Shown here: piece after piece, positions 34,301-45,064 of the stretch
Layout of the letters: every line of letters begins with the position of its first letter
Numbering within the stretch: position 1 is the stretch's first letter
Source: Akebia trifoliata
Taxonomy: Eukaryota; Streptophyta; Magnoliopsida; Ranunculales; Lardizabalaceae
Reading direction: 5' to 3'
DNA: 64,000 bases
Assembly: GCA_017979445.1 (NCBI GenBank)
Contig: CM030705.1
Coordinates: 16,199,040 to 16,263,039, forward strand
Notes under the pieces: model-generated
Database searches by the model: none
Seen by the model: only the letters and a program-made list of their open reading frames with translations
What the model was told of the DNA's origin: nothing
Program-made: the position numbers and the translations under genes

Positions 34301-35545
34301 TCAAAAAGGCATTATATGTGTAGTTTTGGTCTCATAACTCAAAAGACACGATTTCGATTTCACATGAAAAATCTTAATCAAATCACCAATCATCACACGA
34401 ACGGACGGTGAGCAATTACTCTGCATCAAAACCAGCAACTTAGTTAAGCCATTGTTATTCGTTACCGCATCTTGTGCTCTCTGATCTCTGAAAAAACTAC
34501 AAACGCTCCAAAGAATCACCACCGCATGATCCGTCGCTGTGGTGGAAACCTTCAACATTTTCTCTACAATCTCAGAAACACACTTCGGATCCTCACAGAT
34601 CGCAATCCGACCTTTTGTGAGAGACGAAATCATCTCCAACAGTTTCAAGATCTTTTCGATTATCGAAACATTGGAATCATCCAATTGAGAGAGAAGTTCT
34701 CCCAATATTTGAATCGATCCACGCCGTACGATCTGTAATCTGATGCGCCTCGGCATCGAAACAGAGATCAAGCAAGATAATCCGGATTCAATCGCATTTG
34801 AATCGCACTCAGAACTTATGATCTGTAATAATTCGAATAACAAGTTTTCTTTTTCTCCGATGAGGAGTTTGGATTCATAATCGAATGCGAGTTTCTCCAA
34901 AAGTTTAATCGATTCGATTTTTGAATCTAAGCTCCCTTTCTTTAAAACCAGAACAATCGAAGCTAAGAAATCTTGGTTCTTCGTAGCTGATCTCATAATT
35001 TCTTCTTTATTATCTCCGTAATCTCTAAAAACTAAACCTAAAACCCTAATCGCTTGTTCCAACAATTGGATCTTTACTTCACAATCGATGGAAATATTTC
35101 TAAAAATAGCAACAATTACAGGAACAAAACCATCGATTTTTGCAAGAAATTTTCGATTCTCTTCTGAATCTATAGCAAAATCGATTATGTTCGACAAGCG
35201 AAGGAAGGAGTTTTCGATATTGGTTTCGATGTGTTTGATAGAATCTTTCACTTGTTCAGGAGAAAGAAGGGGAGGAGATGATGCAGAGGCGTTGCTGATG
35301 GAGTTGTTTGACTTTGACCAGATCTGGATCAAGCGGTAGAGAGTGTGGTTGGGGATAAGGTCTCGGGTCCACAAGACTTGCATAGTGGCTGGACACGTGT
35401 TGTTTCCGTAGTCGAGCCATGTTTGGATGCTGGACCGATCGTATGTGACACCAGTACAGAGACTTACAGGAGATTTCATTACTTCGAGAGAGATCGGACA
35501 CTTGAAGAAGCTTGGAACACTGATGAACAAATCGTTCCTCGCCAT
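34301..35545 (-). CDS. U-box E3 ubiquitin ligase with ARM-like repeats (PUB family)
   Basis: A complete single-exon gene of 414 codons. The chosen start is the ATG at 35545; the frame is open further upstream only through a CT microsatellite that would encode a Leu-Ser run. After the start comes MARNDLFISVPSFFKCPIS, then the U-box at about residues 10-84 (EVMKSPVSLCTGVTYDRSSI, TWLDYGNNTCPAT, IPNHTLYRLIQIW). The rest is helical, ARM-like repeat protein. The C-terminus ends KTTHIMPF, as in the PUB27/28/29-type group. These proteins recruit E2 enzymes through the U-box and substrates through the ARM repeats, in cytosol or at membranes, often in stress and defence signalling. No lesion is seen; it is the only intact host gene in the window. 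The exact PUB number is not assigned. Confidence 0.93.
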   Translation of the reverse strand: MARNDLFISVPSFFKCPISLEVMKSPVSLCTGVTYDRSSIQTWLDYGNNTCPATMQVLWTRDLIPNHTLYRLIQIWSKSNNSISNASASSPPLLSPEQVKDSIKHIETNIENSFLRLSNIIDFAIDSEENRKFLAKIDGFVPVIVAIFRNISIDCEVKIQLLEQAIRVLGLVFRDYGDNKEEIMRSATKNQDFLASIVLVLKKGSLDSKIESIKLLEKLAFDYESKLLIGEKENLLFELLQIISSECDSNAIESGLSCLISVSMPRRIRLQIVRRGSIQILGELLSQLDDSNVSIIEKILKLLEMISSLTKGRIAICEDPKCVSEIVEKMLKVSTTATDHAVVILWSVCSFFRDQRAQDAVTNNNGLTKLLVLMQSNCSPSVRVMIGDLIKIFHVKSKSCLLSYETKTTHIMPF

Positions 35546-35565
35546 CGTGGCGTGTCTTCGAGTGT

Positions 35566-35568
<3 letters not shown>

Positions 35569-35604
<36 letters not shown>
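35569..35604 (-). repeat. (CT)n microsatellite in the U-box gene 5' UTR
   Basis: About 18 AG units on the plus strand, read as CT in the transcript, ending 23 bases before the start codon. GA/CT tracts near plant starts can bind BPC/GAGA factors; here that is only a possibility. Confidence 0.9.
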
Positions 35605-35607
<3 letters not shown>

Positions 35608-35653
35608 TGGGGAAGAGAACAAGAGAAGGTGAGTGTCGTTTTAAGTGTAAAGT

Positions 35654-35712
35654 GGTCAAAGAAAAGATGACGTGATCATATTGGTCAATGAAGTGTGTGT
35701 GTGTTATAGATA
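35654..35712 (-). promoter_or_regulatory. candidate promoter elements of the U-box gene
   Basis: On the gene's strand TTGACC (W-box) occurs at 35654-35659 and 35683-35688 with CACGTCA, a bZIP-type motif, between them at 35668-35674. A TATA-like TATATCTATAA lies at 35703-35712. If that TATA is used the W-boxes fall inside the leader, so the real start of transcription is open. Confidence 0.35.
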
Positions 35713-36394
35713 TACCCTTCTAGCTTTTGGTGAATGTTTGAGACACCCCTACATTTTCAAACTTAAGACATATACCCCTTGACTGTAGTCTTCTATAAAA
35801 GTAATGTAAATGACTGGAATACCCTCATATTCAAGCTCTTGCCAAAAAGTTCTTAATTTTGTTTTCTCCAAAAGACTATTGCCTTCAACTTTAGATATGT
35901 TAAGGGGTGATAGTAAATAATCAAAAGAAAACTTAACCAATCCATGAGAGAATGCTTTATCGATGAGCTAACTAAATCCAATTGTTTAAATTTGAGATTT
36001 TAGCATCCATTAATTTTTATTGCCCTTGATCTGACTTAAAAGAGGTACTTTTTTAATTATATGACACAATTTGTTGAGGAGACTAATGATTGCCTAAACC
36101 ACAAATATGTGTTCTCTTATATCTTTAGTTAAAAAAGGAAAATTACTTACCCTAAGTTTTGGAAACAGTATCTTAACAAACCAATCGCTTGAAATCTTTC
36201 TTTTTTAATGGTCCCTCACCCCAATAAAACGACACTTTCAAATCATCGAGCTCAACAAATCAAATTGTTGATCTTGACGAATTCATGTTTAATGGTTATT
36301 CTCCTTTAAAATTTTTTATTGATCTCAACTCTTAAAAAAAAAATGAAAGTTAGGAAGAGTATGAGAGTTGATAATTTTCGAGGTTTGATGTTCC
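35713..36394. other. intergenic AT-rich sequence
   Basis: No gene, repeat array or terminal structure was recognised. Confidence 0.5.
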
Positions 36395-37500
36395 AACATA
36401 GTTTTAAATCTCATCTGAGATTGAGATGACTTGCTTGAGTCATCTCGGTATCGTTCACTACCGAGCCAGATTTACATGACATCTCAAGATTCACATATTT
36501 TATTAGAAATGATACGACTCGGACAATATTTTTAAAATTTTGTCTAGGTCAGTAAAACTTGATTGAGTCAATCAAGATTTGATATATTTTAATTAAAGTA
36601 ATTTTTCTTTTGAGAATTCTAATATTTACTGTCTAAATAAAACGTAAATTTATAATTAAACATCTTATAATCTTCCTTATTACATTAAAAACCTAGAGTT
36701 CACACGCGCCTATGGCATGGGCATCCTCTCTTGGATTAAAAGGGTAAAATAGAAAAAAAAATAAAGTTAGAGGACTATTATTATAAATAAAGAGAATTGA
36801 AATTAAATGGATTAAATGGGTAAAAGACAAAATATAGTAAAGTTAGGGAAGATGAAGAGTAAATAAAATAAAGTGGTCTCAAGAATTTATAACTTGATGA
36901 AAGGGGTATTATTAAAAAAATTAAAATTAAAGGGGTAAGAGATGAAAAATAAAAGGGTAAAAGCAAAAAAAATAAAGTTACAATGCTATTATTATAAAAA
37001 AAATTAAGAGTAAATGGATGAAAAATGAAAAATAATAAAATGGATTAAGGGGGATAAAAGAGAATATATAGTAAAGTTAGCAATGGGCATCTTCTTTCAA
37101 GTTTAGGGGCTAAAATTGAAAAAAAAATAGAGTTGAAGGGATATCATTAATAAAAATTGAGATTAAATGGATAAAAGATGAAAAATAATAAAGTGAATTA
37201 AAGGGGTAGAAGAAAAAAATATAATAAAGTTAGAGGAAGTGAAGATTAAAGGAAATAAAGTGGGACCCATAATAGTTTGATGAGAGGTTTAACCCATAAC
37301 ACTATAGATGATGAGATGTTTGTGTCATACATAACTGTTCCAACTCAATTGTGTTTTATTATATAAATTATAATTATTTTTATATACATATACAAGAATA
37401 AAGAATTGTAAATTGAGTTAAATGTTTTATCTCATCCAAGATAACTCAGTCTTATTCATGAATGAGATACGACATCAAACATAGATTTGAAACCATGCAT
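36395..37500. mobile_element. possible non-autonomous element with degenerate internal repeats
   Basis: Left end CATAGTTTTAAATCTC (about 36399) and, inverted, right end CATGGTTTCAAATCT (about 37490) form candidate imperfect terminal inverted repeats. Between them (36700-37280) a unit containing GGGTAAAAGA, AATATAGTAAAGTTAG and TATTATTATAAA recurs in degenerate copies. No coding sequence. Borders are tentative. Confidence 0.3.
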
Positions 37501-37524
37501 TCCAAACATGCAGAAGTTGTCAAT

Positions 37525-37710
37525 TTAACCCCCCAAGTGTTTCAAGGAAACTCTCAACGGGGATTGAGAAGTCAACTCTCGCCCTGTACCACCACGCGCA
37601 ATAAGCCAAACAGGCTTTAACCCGAGAAAAAGCTTTTCTGTCAGCAAGCCGGTGTCCTCATCGAGCTTCAAATCGAGATCAGTGGCAAAGCGCTCCACAT
37701 GACCCCCAAT
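37525..37710 (-). pseudogene. orphan terminal exon of an unrecognised host gene
   Basis: On the minus strand a pyrimidine-rich run TTTGTGTTTTCTAG ends at 37711 and is followed by 62 codons in phase, reading HVERFATDLDLKLDEDTG and LFLGLKPVWLIARGGTG, to TAA at 37525-37527. Base composition (about half GC) differs sharply from the AT-rich surroundings and no stop interrupts it. This looks like a last exon with its acceptor site. No upstream exon was found within the next kilobase before the retrotransposon at 38727. The family was not recognised. Confidence 0.45.
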
Positions 37711-38565
37711 CTAGAAAACACAAAGACGTCCCAAGAGTTCATTTTGCTAGAGGTTGAAAATGAGGGCATTTTTTATTATTCTCAGTAAGTATCTCAGAGA
37801 CGGCTAAGGTCAAGGTATATGTCATAAGTTTGAGAACACAAGGGTATATTAAATATTGACAAAACGTTTGAGGGCTATTACTACAACACCAAAAATAAGA
37901 ATCAGAAAAATCAATGCGACAAAAGCCGCATTTGCTGAAATGGTTGTCGGCTATAAGCGACCTTTTGTTTTTTTCCATTTTATGTTTAATTAATTTAAAT
38001 TTAATAAAGGAAGAACAGGAAGAGATTGGGAGGGAAAGTAGATGTTTGACTACGCCAATCCACAGAGACTAAAAAATTACAAAGAAATGACTTTCTAGAA
38101 AGTTGTCATTAATTTAGATAAGCTTTGGAAGGCCAGGAACCACAGCATGAGGAGTTTTTTTTTTATTTTTCTCAACTTTCTACCAAAAAATTATTAGACG
38201 AATCTAATTATTCGAGAACTCAATGGCTACAAATTGCTTTCCCGTCTCCATTCACTAACCACTCTCTAATGCAACTTGCTTTAAATCGATTTTTTTATTT
38301 TTATTTTTTGAAGTGTAACTAGTGGATGGCATGTGCAAACCCATACGTATTACAAAAGTTGGGATTGGGGTATGATTGTAATTTTTTTTTTTTTTTCTAA
38401 TCATTATTTACAAAATTTTAAATAAATAATCTAATTTTATTCATATTTTTATATTTAGAATACGATTAGGAAATTTTTTTTTATATCAGCTATTCTCACA
38501 CCAACTTTTGTTAATGCTACCCTAAGTTGTGTGTTAGTAACAATTGGTGTGGCAATAGAATATAT
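37711..38565. other. AT-rich spacer, possible transposon end
   Basis: CTACTACAACACCAAAAATAA near 37878 with GCGAC motifs resembles the end of a CACTA- or Mutator-type element, but no partner end was found. Poly-T at 38381-38397. Confidence 0.3.
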
Positions 38566-38566
38566 A

Positions 38567-38599
<33 letters not shown>

Positions 38600-38600
38600 T
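38566..38600. repeat. (TC)n microsatellite
   Basis: TCTCTC run broken by one TA step. Confidence 0.9.
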
Positions 38601-38726
38601 TTATAATTTATGATATTAAATAAAGTGTGCTTTTGAAGATGACTTGATAAAAGGATGTTTTTGTACAATTTAAAAAACTTAAGTTGGTTACAAGTCTAGG
38701 ATTGTAATTTATACTGTAGAGGTCTC

Positions 38727-40467
38727 TGAAAGCGCCCTCGATCCGCGGGGTGCGCGGATCCGCTTTTGACCCTTGAGGTTTGGGAGTCGCCACCTAGTTA
38801 TTACGGTCTAGGAACCGATCAATGACTCTAAACGGATAAAAACTAATCTAAAACAAAAAAAAACTGAGTTCGGGGATCATGTTACGGGATTGGAAGGTGT
38901 TAGGCACCAACCCCGCCCGGCCAAAGCCGGTCTCTACTAATTTCCCAAGTAAATTACATTGCTAAAACCTAGATAAAAATAAATAATAAAAAAAAAATAC
39001 CTTTCCGATGCAAGGACTTTGTTCCCTCAGATCTGACAAAAAGAGCTCCTTGTACCGTGCTCCCTTGCTTCGTTCTGTTTCCGGATTTGTCTTTGGATCT
39101 CCGAGGCAAGGTATCTCCTTGTTTTTTGAATCTGAACTCTTCAAATTCGTTGCGGATTTGGGGGTGTTTTTAGAAGGCTTTTGGGTGTTTTCTAGACTAA
39201 AATTGAAGGGGGGATGTTAGCTAAGGAGTTGGGGCTCCAAAACTAGGGTTTATGGGGGGTTAGGGGAGCTTCTAGACCTACTTCTCCTAGGGTTTATTTT
39301 TTGATACGAAAATAGGGTGTGAGCACCTCTATTTATAGATGTTTTTAGGAGTTGATTTGGATAGAGTTAGTGTTTAATTAGAGATCTTTTAATTTAGAGT
39401 TGTGTTTTAGTTTGACTTGTTTTAGGTAGAATTATGTTTTAATTAGAATTGTTTTAGGTAGAATTATTTTTAAGTTAGAACTCTATTAGATAGAGTTATT
39501 AATCAATTATAATTATATTATGACTTTTGGTCTTATTTGATTGACTTTTAATGTTTTGACTTTAGTCTTAATTGATTGACTTTTAATATTTTGACTTCAG
39601 TCTTGCTTAATTGACTTTAATTTTGACTTCAGTCTCACTTGATTGACTTTAATACCTTGAATTCAGTCTTGCTTGATTTACTTTTAATTTTGGGAGAACC
39701 CCCCTCTAAAATATCTTTAATTCTTTGGACCCCCAAATGGAGGGGTCCTTAAAGAAATATCCCACGAACCCTCAACAATTTTACCCGAAAGTCCGATTGA
39801 TCGATTTTTTAAATTCAAAATTTTAAATTAATTTCATTAATATTTAAATTTAATAATTTAATGTTTTATTTATTAATTTCGGAATTTTTTATCATGAAAA
39901 TTGTGAAATTACCGTTTTGTCCCCGGAGAGGACTTTTCACATTTTAAGTCGGTTTTTAATGTTCTAGGATGTTTTAGAATCAGTTTTTCGTAAGGAATTC
40001 AATGGAAATATTAGTTTTTGTTATTTATGAAATTTTTTGTGTGAAATGGTTGTGAACTCTATGAGGGGCATTTTCGTAATTTTGTCAAATTCTGTTAAAA
40101 TTGGTGAAATGATTTATTTAGTTCCGATTTGTCATTTTATGTGTTCGAATGGGTTTTTCTAAGCGTAACGTAGGCTCTAAGGTTGTTTTGAGGTTAGGGG
40201 TATTTTGGTAATTTGGTAATTTTTAGTGATTTTTATCGTGAAGCTTCTTTTTGGTCTGCAAGATGATGATTTCTATGTTTCTGGGGTCATACTTTCCTAG
40301 CGTAGCGTGGTTTCTAAGGTTTTGTCAATTCGAGATACCTCATCCGGATTTCTGAAACAAATCTGGTAACAAAGTAAAGCAATTGAATACACATCCATCA
40401 TTGGGAATCCTTGCGATCGGGTTGACGAGTTGATTAATCAGGCGGATGCAAAAATGGGGTGTCTACA
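38727..40467 (-). repeat. 3' LTR of the non-autonomous Ogre element
   Basis: On the plus strand starts TGAAAGCGCC and ends GTGTCTACA, that is TGTAGACACC to GGCGCTTTCA on the element strand. Length 1741 bp. TATA box (CTATAAATAG) on the element strand at 39329-39338. A PBS-like TGGCGACTCC lies at 38783-38792 inside the LTR. Confidence 0.95.
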
Positions 40468-40483
40468 GATGCCCCTCTTTGGC
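40468..40483 (-). other. polypurine tract
   Basis: On the element strand GCCAAAGAGGGGCATC directly precedes the 3' LTR. Confidence 0.8.
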
Positions 40484-40845
40484 AGAGGGTTGAAGCAAAC
40501 TAGATAGCAAATCTATTTTGGTAGATAGTGCGATATCTGAATGCCAAAGCTAGTGACAGTTCATTTTGCAACCTGATTTAGCAATTCGTCAGGGTGTTCG
40601 GATCCTTGAGGGTAAAGCTCTCCCCGAATTAAAAAGTTGTCAGGTCCTTGAGCGCAAACTCTCACTGACAGTGTCAGATCCTCGAATTTTAGAGAATTCT
40701 CCCTGACTAAAAAGTGCAAATGTGCAAGTGTGTGCACTGTGTGAAACTGAGTAAAACCTGAGCATAAATTTAGCATAATCTGAGTATAAACTGAGCATAA
40801 TTTGAATATAAACTGAGCATAATTTGAATATAATCTGAACATAGT
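40484..40845 (-). other. 3' untranslated sequence between polypurine tract and array
   Basis: No gene. The part from about 40745 shows TGAGCATAA repeats of 17-18 bp that look like decayed array units. Confidence 0.5.
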
Positions 40846-41820
40846 TCCTGAGCATAGTTCCGAAAAAACCCTCGGCGGTATCTGAGCATAATTCCGAGAA
40901 AACCCTCGGCGGTATCTGAGCATAGTTCCGAGAAAACCCTCGGCAGTATCTGAGCATAATTCCGAGAAAACCCTCGGCGGTACCTGAGCATAATTTCGAG
41001 AAAACCCTCGGCGGTATCTGAGCATAGTTCCGAGAAAACCCTCGGCGGTATCTGAGCATAGTTCCGAGAAAACCCTCGGCGGTATCTGAGCATAATTCCG
41101 AGAAAACCCTCGGCGGTATCTGAGCATAGTTCCGAGAAAACCCTCGGCGGTATCTGAGCATAATTCCGAGAAAACCCTCGGCGGTATCTGAGCATAGTTC
41201 CGAGAAAACCCTCGGCGGTATCTGAGCATAATTCCGAGAAAACCCTCGGCGGTATCTGAGCATAGTTCCGAGAAAACCCTCGGCGGTATCTGAGCATAAT
41301 TTCGAGAAAACCCTCGGTGGTATCTGAGCATAATTCCGAGAAAACCCTCGGCGGTATCTGAGCATAATTCCGAGAAAACCCTCGGCGGTATCTGAGCATA
41401 ATTCCGAGAAAACCCTCGGCGGTATCTGAGCATAATTCCGAGAAAACCCTCGGCGGTATCTGAGCATAGTTCCGAGAAAACCCTCGGCGGTATCTGAGAG
41501 AAAACCCTCGGCGGTATCTGAGCATAATTCCGAGAAAACCCTCGGCGGTATCTGAGCATAGTTCCGAGAAAACCCTCGGCGGTATCTGAGCATAGTTCCG
41601 AGAAAACCCTCGGCGGTATCTGAGCATAATTCCGAGAAAACCCTCGGCGGTATCTGAGCATAGTTCCGAGAAAACCCTCGGCGGTATCTGAGCATAGTTC
41701 CGAGAAAACCCTCGGCGGTACCTGAGCATAATTCCGAGAAAACCCTCGGCGGTATCTGAGCATAATTCCGAGAAAACCCTCGGCGGTATCTGAGCATATT
41801 TCCGAGAAAACCCTCGGCGG
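40846..41820 (-). repeat. 34-bp minisatellite array (about 28 units)
   Basis: The unit on the plus strand is GAGCATAATTCCGAGAAAAC followed by CCTCGGCGGTATCT. Most units differ only by AATT or AGTT after GCAT. One unit at about 41490-41515 lacks 12 bp. Each unit contains CCGAGAAAACCCTCGG, a 5-bp hairpin with a 6-base loop. Because 34 is not a multiple of 3 the array is open in all three minus frames with a 34-residue protein period. It lies in the 3' untranslated region, where Tat elements are known to breed satellite repeats. Confidence 0.97.
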
Positions 41821-42795
41821 TAACTGAGCAAAATCCAAGATAACCCTTGGCGGAGACTGAGCAAAATCCAAGATAACCCTTGGCGGAGACTGAGCGAAAT
41901 CCAAGATAACCCTTGGCGGCAACTGAGCAAAATCCAAGATAACCCTTGGCGGCAACTGAGCAAAATCCAAGATAACCCTTGGCGGAGACTGAGCAAAATC
42001 CAAGATAACCCTTGGCGGCAACTGAGCAAAATCCAAGATAACCCTTGGCGGAGACTGAGCAAAATCCAAGATAACCCTTGGCGGCAACTGAGCAAAATCC
42101 AAGATAACCCTTGGCGGCAACTGAGCAAAATCCAAGATAACCCTTGGCGGAGACTGAGCAAAATCCAAGATAACCCTTGGCGGAGACTGAGCAAAATCCA
42201 AGATAACCCTTGGCGGAAACTGAGCAAAATCCAAGATAACCCTTGGCGGAGACTGAGCAAAATCCAAGATAACCCTTGGCGGCAACTGAGCAAAATCCAA
42301 GATAACCCTTGGCGGAGACTGAGCAAAATCCAAGATAACCCTTGGCGGCAACTGAGCAAAATCCAAGATAACCCTTGGCGGAGACTGAGCAAAATCCAAG
42401 ATAACCCTTGGCGGCAACTGTGCAAAATCCAAGATAACCCTTGGCGGAAACTGAGCAAAATCCAAGATAACCCTTGGCAGCAACTGAGCAAAATCCAAGA
42501 TAACCCTTGGCGGAGACTGAGCAAAATCCAAGATAACCCTTGGCGGTAACTGAGCAAAATCCAAGATAACCCTTGGCGGTGACTGAGCAAAATCCAAGAT
42601 AACCCTTGGCGGCAACTGAGCAAAATCCAAGATAACCCTTGGCGGCAATTGAGCAAAATCCAAGATAACCCTTGGCGGAAACTGAGCAAAATCCAAGATA
42701 ACCCTTGGCGAAAACTGAGCAAAATCCAAGATAACCCTTGGCGGAGACTGAACAAAATCCAAGATAACCCTTGGCGGAGATTGAGCAAAACTGGC
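41821..42795 (-). repeat. 33-bp minisatellite array (about 29 units)
   Basis: The unit on the plus strand is GAGCAAAATCCAAGATAACC followed by CTTGGCGGAGACT. Variants differ mainly in the last five bases (GAGAC, GCAAC, GAAAC), often alternating. Each unit contains CCAAGATAACCCTTGG, a hairpin of the same geometry as the neighbouring 34-bp array with one base pair swapped. The arrays abut near 41820 and evidently share ancestry. Confidence 0.97.
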
Positions 42796-44285
42796 AAAGG
42801 AATGAATGAATTTTGGAGAAAACTGATTAGAACGAATCGGAGAACGAATAAATCTGGAAGATCTGGAAGAGAAATGATTGATTCCAAGAATGATTGAATC
42901 TGGAGAACGAAAGAATGTTATATCTCCTATGTGAGATCCAATATGCTTTTGTTTGAACCTCAAGGATTTATCAAAAAGTTTTATGAATTTAAAACCTGAG
43001 TTTTTATTTCTTTTGAACCTCAAAAGTTTTTCGAAAGAACTGTTATCAAGAGGGTAACCTTAACTTTGGGGTTCCTATTATTTTTTTGGATTAACATTGC
43101 TCGAAGACAAAATGCCCCTAGTTTGACAATGAACATGACCTTGAAAATAATTGAACACATCGTGCAAAAAAATGCCCCTAGTATAAGGGGGAAAAGTTAC
43201 ATTAAAAAAGAAAGAAAATGCCCCTTGTATGAAGGTTTGAAATAATTGATTCCCACAAGCGCAATAAAGACTCAACTTTTAATTTTGATTAATTTTATTG
43301 AAGGTTCTGAGTCAGGCTCAAGAGTACAAAATTATTTCCTTTCGAGACTCATCGAAGAATTCACCCTTATCTCCCTTGGTTCACTTGGGGTAGTAAACAT
43401 TTTCAGATCGATCGTAGACAAGATACTTGTGGCTTCTGAGTCTATGCCGGGTTTAAGCTAAGTATTGAACTTGATTATTCGGACTTCTGATGTTTTAGCT
43501 CGGACCCTTCTCAGCTTGGGATTTTCTTCTGTTTTTTCTTTATTGCTCTAACTTTTGCCTAGATCGCCTTTTCAGGTTTTCAATCTAGCGAGCTTGCTCT
43601 AACTTTTGCCTAGATCGCCTTTTCAGGTTTTCGATCTAGCGAGCTTTTTTCCTTGGCTCTGATTGTTGCCAAAGTTGTCCTTTCAGATTTTCAACTTTGC
43701 GAGCTTGCCTTAATTTTTGCCTAAGTCACCCTTTTCGAGTTTTCAACTTAGCAGGCTTCATCATTTTTTATCTTTTCCTTCTCTTCTGAACTTCTGGAGT
43801 CGCTGTCTAATCATGCTTTGCTATCTTCCTTGACTTCTCGTACGGTACTTAGGAGGACTTTTATAGGTAGGCTTGGGACTGGGTATAAAAAGAAAGGAAT
43901 TTTGAGGCTCAAAAACCCAAATGCCCCTTGTGTGGCATTTCCTTTTAAAATTTTTTCTTGAACTTTCTTCCCCATTTTGGATGATATTTCTTTTTCTTTT
44001 GAATTTTTTCTTGATTTTTTACTGTGTAGGGGAAATAGATTTTTTTTTTTTTTTTACTTTGATGTGGTCGGGCCTGAAGTAACTTCTCAGGTTGCCTACG
44101 TACCCCAGAATTTTGGGATCAGACCAAAACGTAGTTCGAACTTTCCCTCCCCTAGGTTAGGTGATCGGGCTGAGAAAGAAAAAAGGCATCATTCATTTTT
44201 TTTTGAAAAGGCTACAAAGGGTTGAGAAAGGATATGTTGAACAGGGTAACTGGGTAATATGAGGATTGATTCGGCCAAAGATGGC
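42796..44285 (-). other. non-coding interior between arrays and pol remnant
   Basis: No gene. 43080-43240 has AAAATGCCCCTAGT repeated three times. 43540-43750 carries TTGCCTAGATCGCCTTTTCAG repeated about four times with GATCTAGCGAGCTT between copies, another degenerate tandem repeat (unit about 65 bp). Confidence 0.6.
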
Positions 44286-45050
44286 CTCCCTAAATGTAGT
44301 ACCGCTTGATCTGGTCAAGGTTGGTTGGTTCTGGTAGTTCAACTCCATCATGATCTTGAAGTCTGACGACTTTTCCAGACAGTATTTCCTTAATGAATGA
44401 ATTTCTCCAATTTAGACTTTCTCCTATAGTCGATGAGGAGTGTTCAATTTTCTTTGAAGTCTGATGAGCTTTGACCTTCTTGTCAAATGCACAGGTGACT
44501 CTTCTTAGATAAGCTTGCACATGGTATAGGGCTTTAACTCGTTTTCTTCGATCAAGTTTAATTCTTCATACTGCTGACGAACCCAATCTGTTTCTAACAA
44601 ATGATTTTCCAATAAGACCCTGAGAGACGGAATTTTCATTTCAACTGGCAAGACTGCTTCCATGCCATACACTAAAGAGTAGGGAGTAGCTCCAATAGAG
44701 GATCGAATTAGGGTTCGATATGTCCACAGCGTGAATGATAATTTTTCTGACCAATCTCGATGTTATTGACTCATTTTCCTGATGATAGTTTTGATACTCT
44801 TACTAACTGCTTCAACCGTTCCATTGATCTGAGGACGGTAGGAGGATGATTTGTGATTCCGGATCTTCAACTTTGAACACAGAGTAATGATTTAAGCTTT
44901 GAAGTACGACCCATTATCAGAGATCAGTTCAAAAGGTATCCCCATATCGATTGATAATATGTGATTTGCAACTCAAGATGTAGTAAGGATAGTGGTGATG
45001 TATTTTATAACATCTTCTTTGATTCCATCGATATAGACGAGTCAATATAT
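44286..45050 (-). pseudogene. pol: integrase C-terminal remnant
   Basis: Minus-strand translation gives IPFELISDNGSYFKA (second catalytic D) near 44930, SSSYRPQINGTVEAVSKSIK (catalytic E) near 44830, TPYSLVYGMEAVLPVE near 44660, LNLIEENELKPY near 44540 and LPEPTNLDQIKRYYI at its end near 44290. This is the last part of a Tat integrase with stops. The zinc-finger half and first catalytic D are absent. Confidence 0.75.
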
Positions 45051-45064
45051 AATCCGTGTTAGAC

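Noticed and set aside
35546..35659. Upstream start for the U-box protein
   Set aside because: The extra 38 codons are largely a CT microsatellite read as Leu-Ser; the family starts at the MARND-type methionine just before the U-box.
40846..42795. CRISPR-like array
   Set aside because: Units are contiguous with no unique spacers, and the context is a plant retrotransposon.
40561..43023. 820-codon minus-strand ORF as a real repeat-protein gene
   Set aside because: Its length comes from stop-free 33/34-bp tandem repeats, open in all three frames, inside a retrotransposon 3' UTR. Kept only as a finding.
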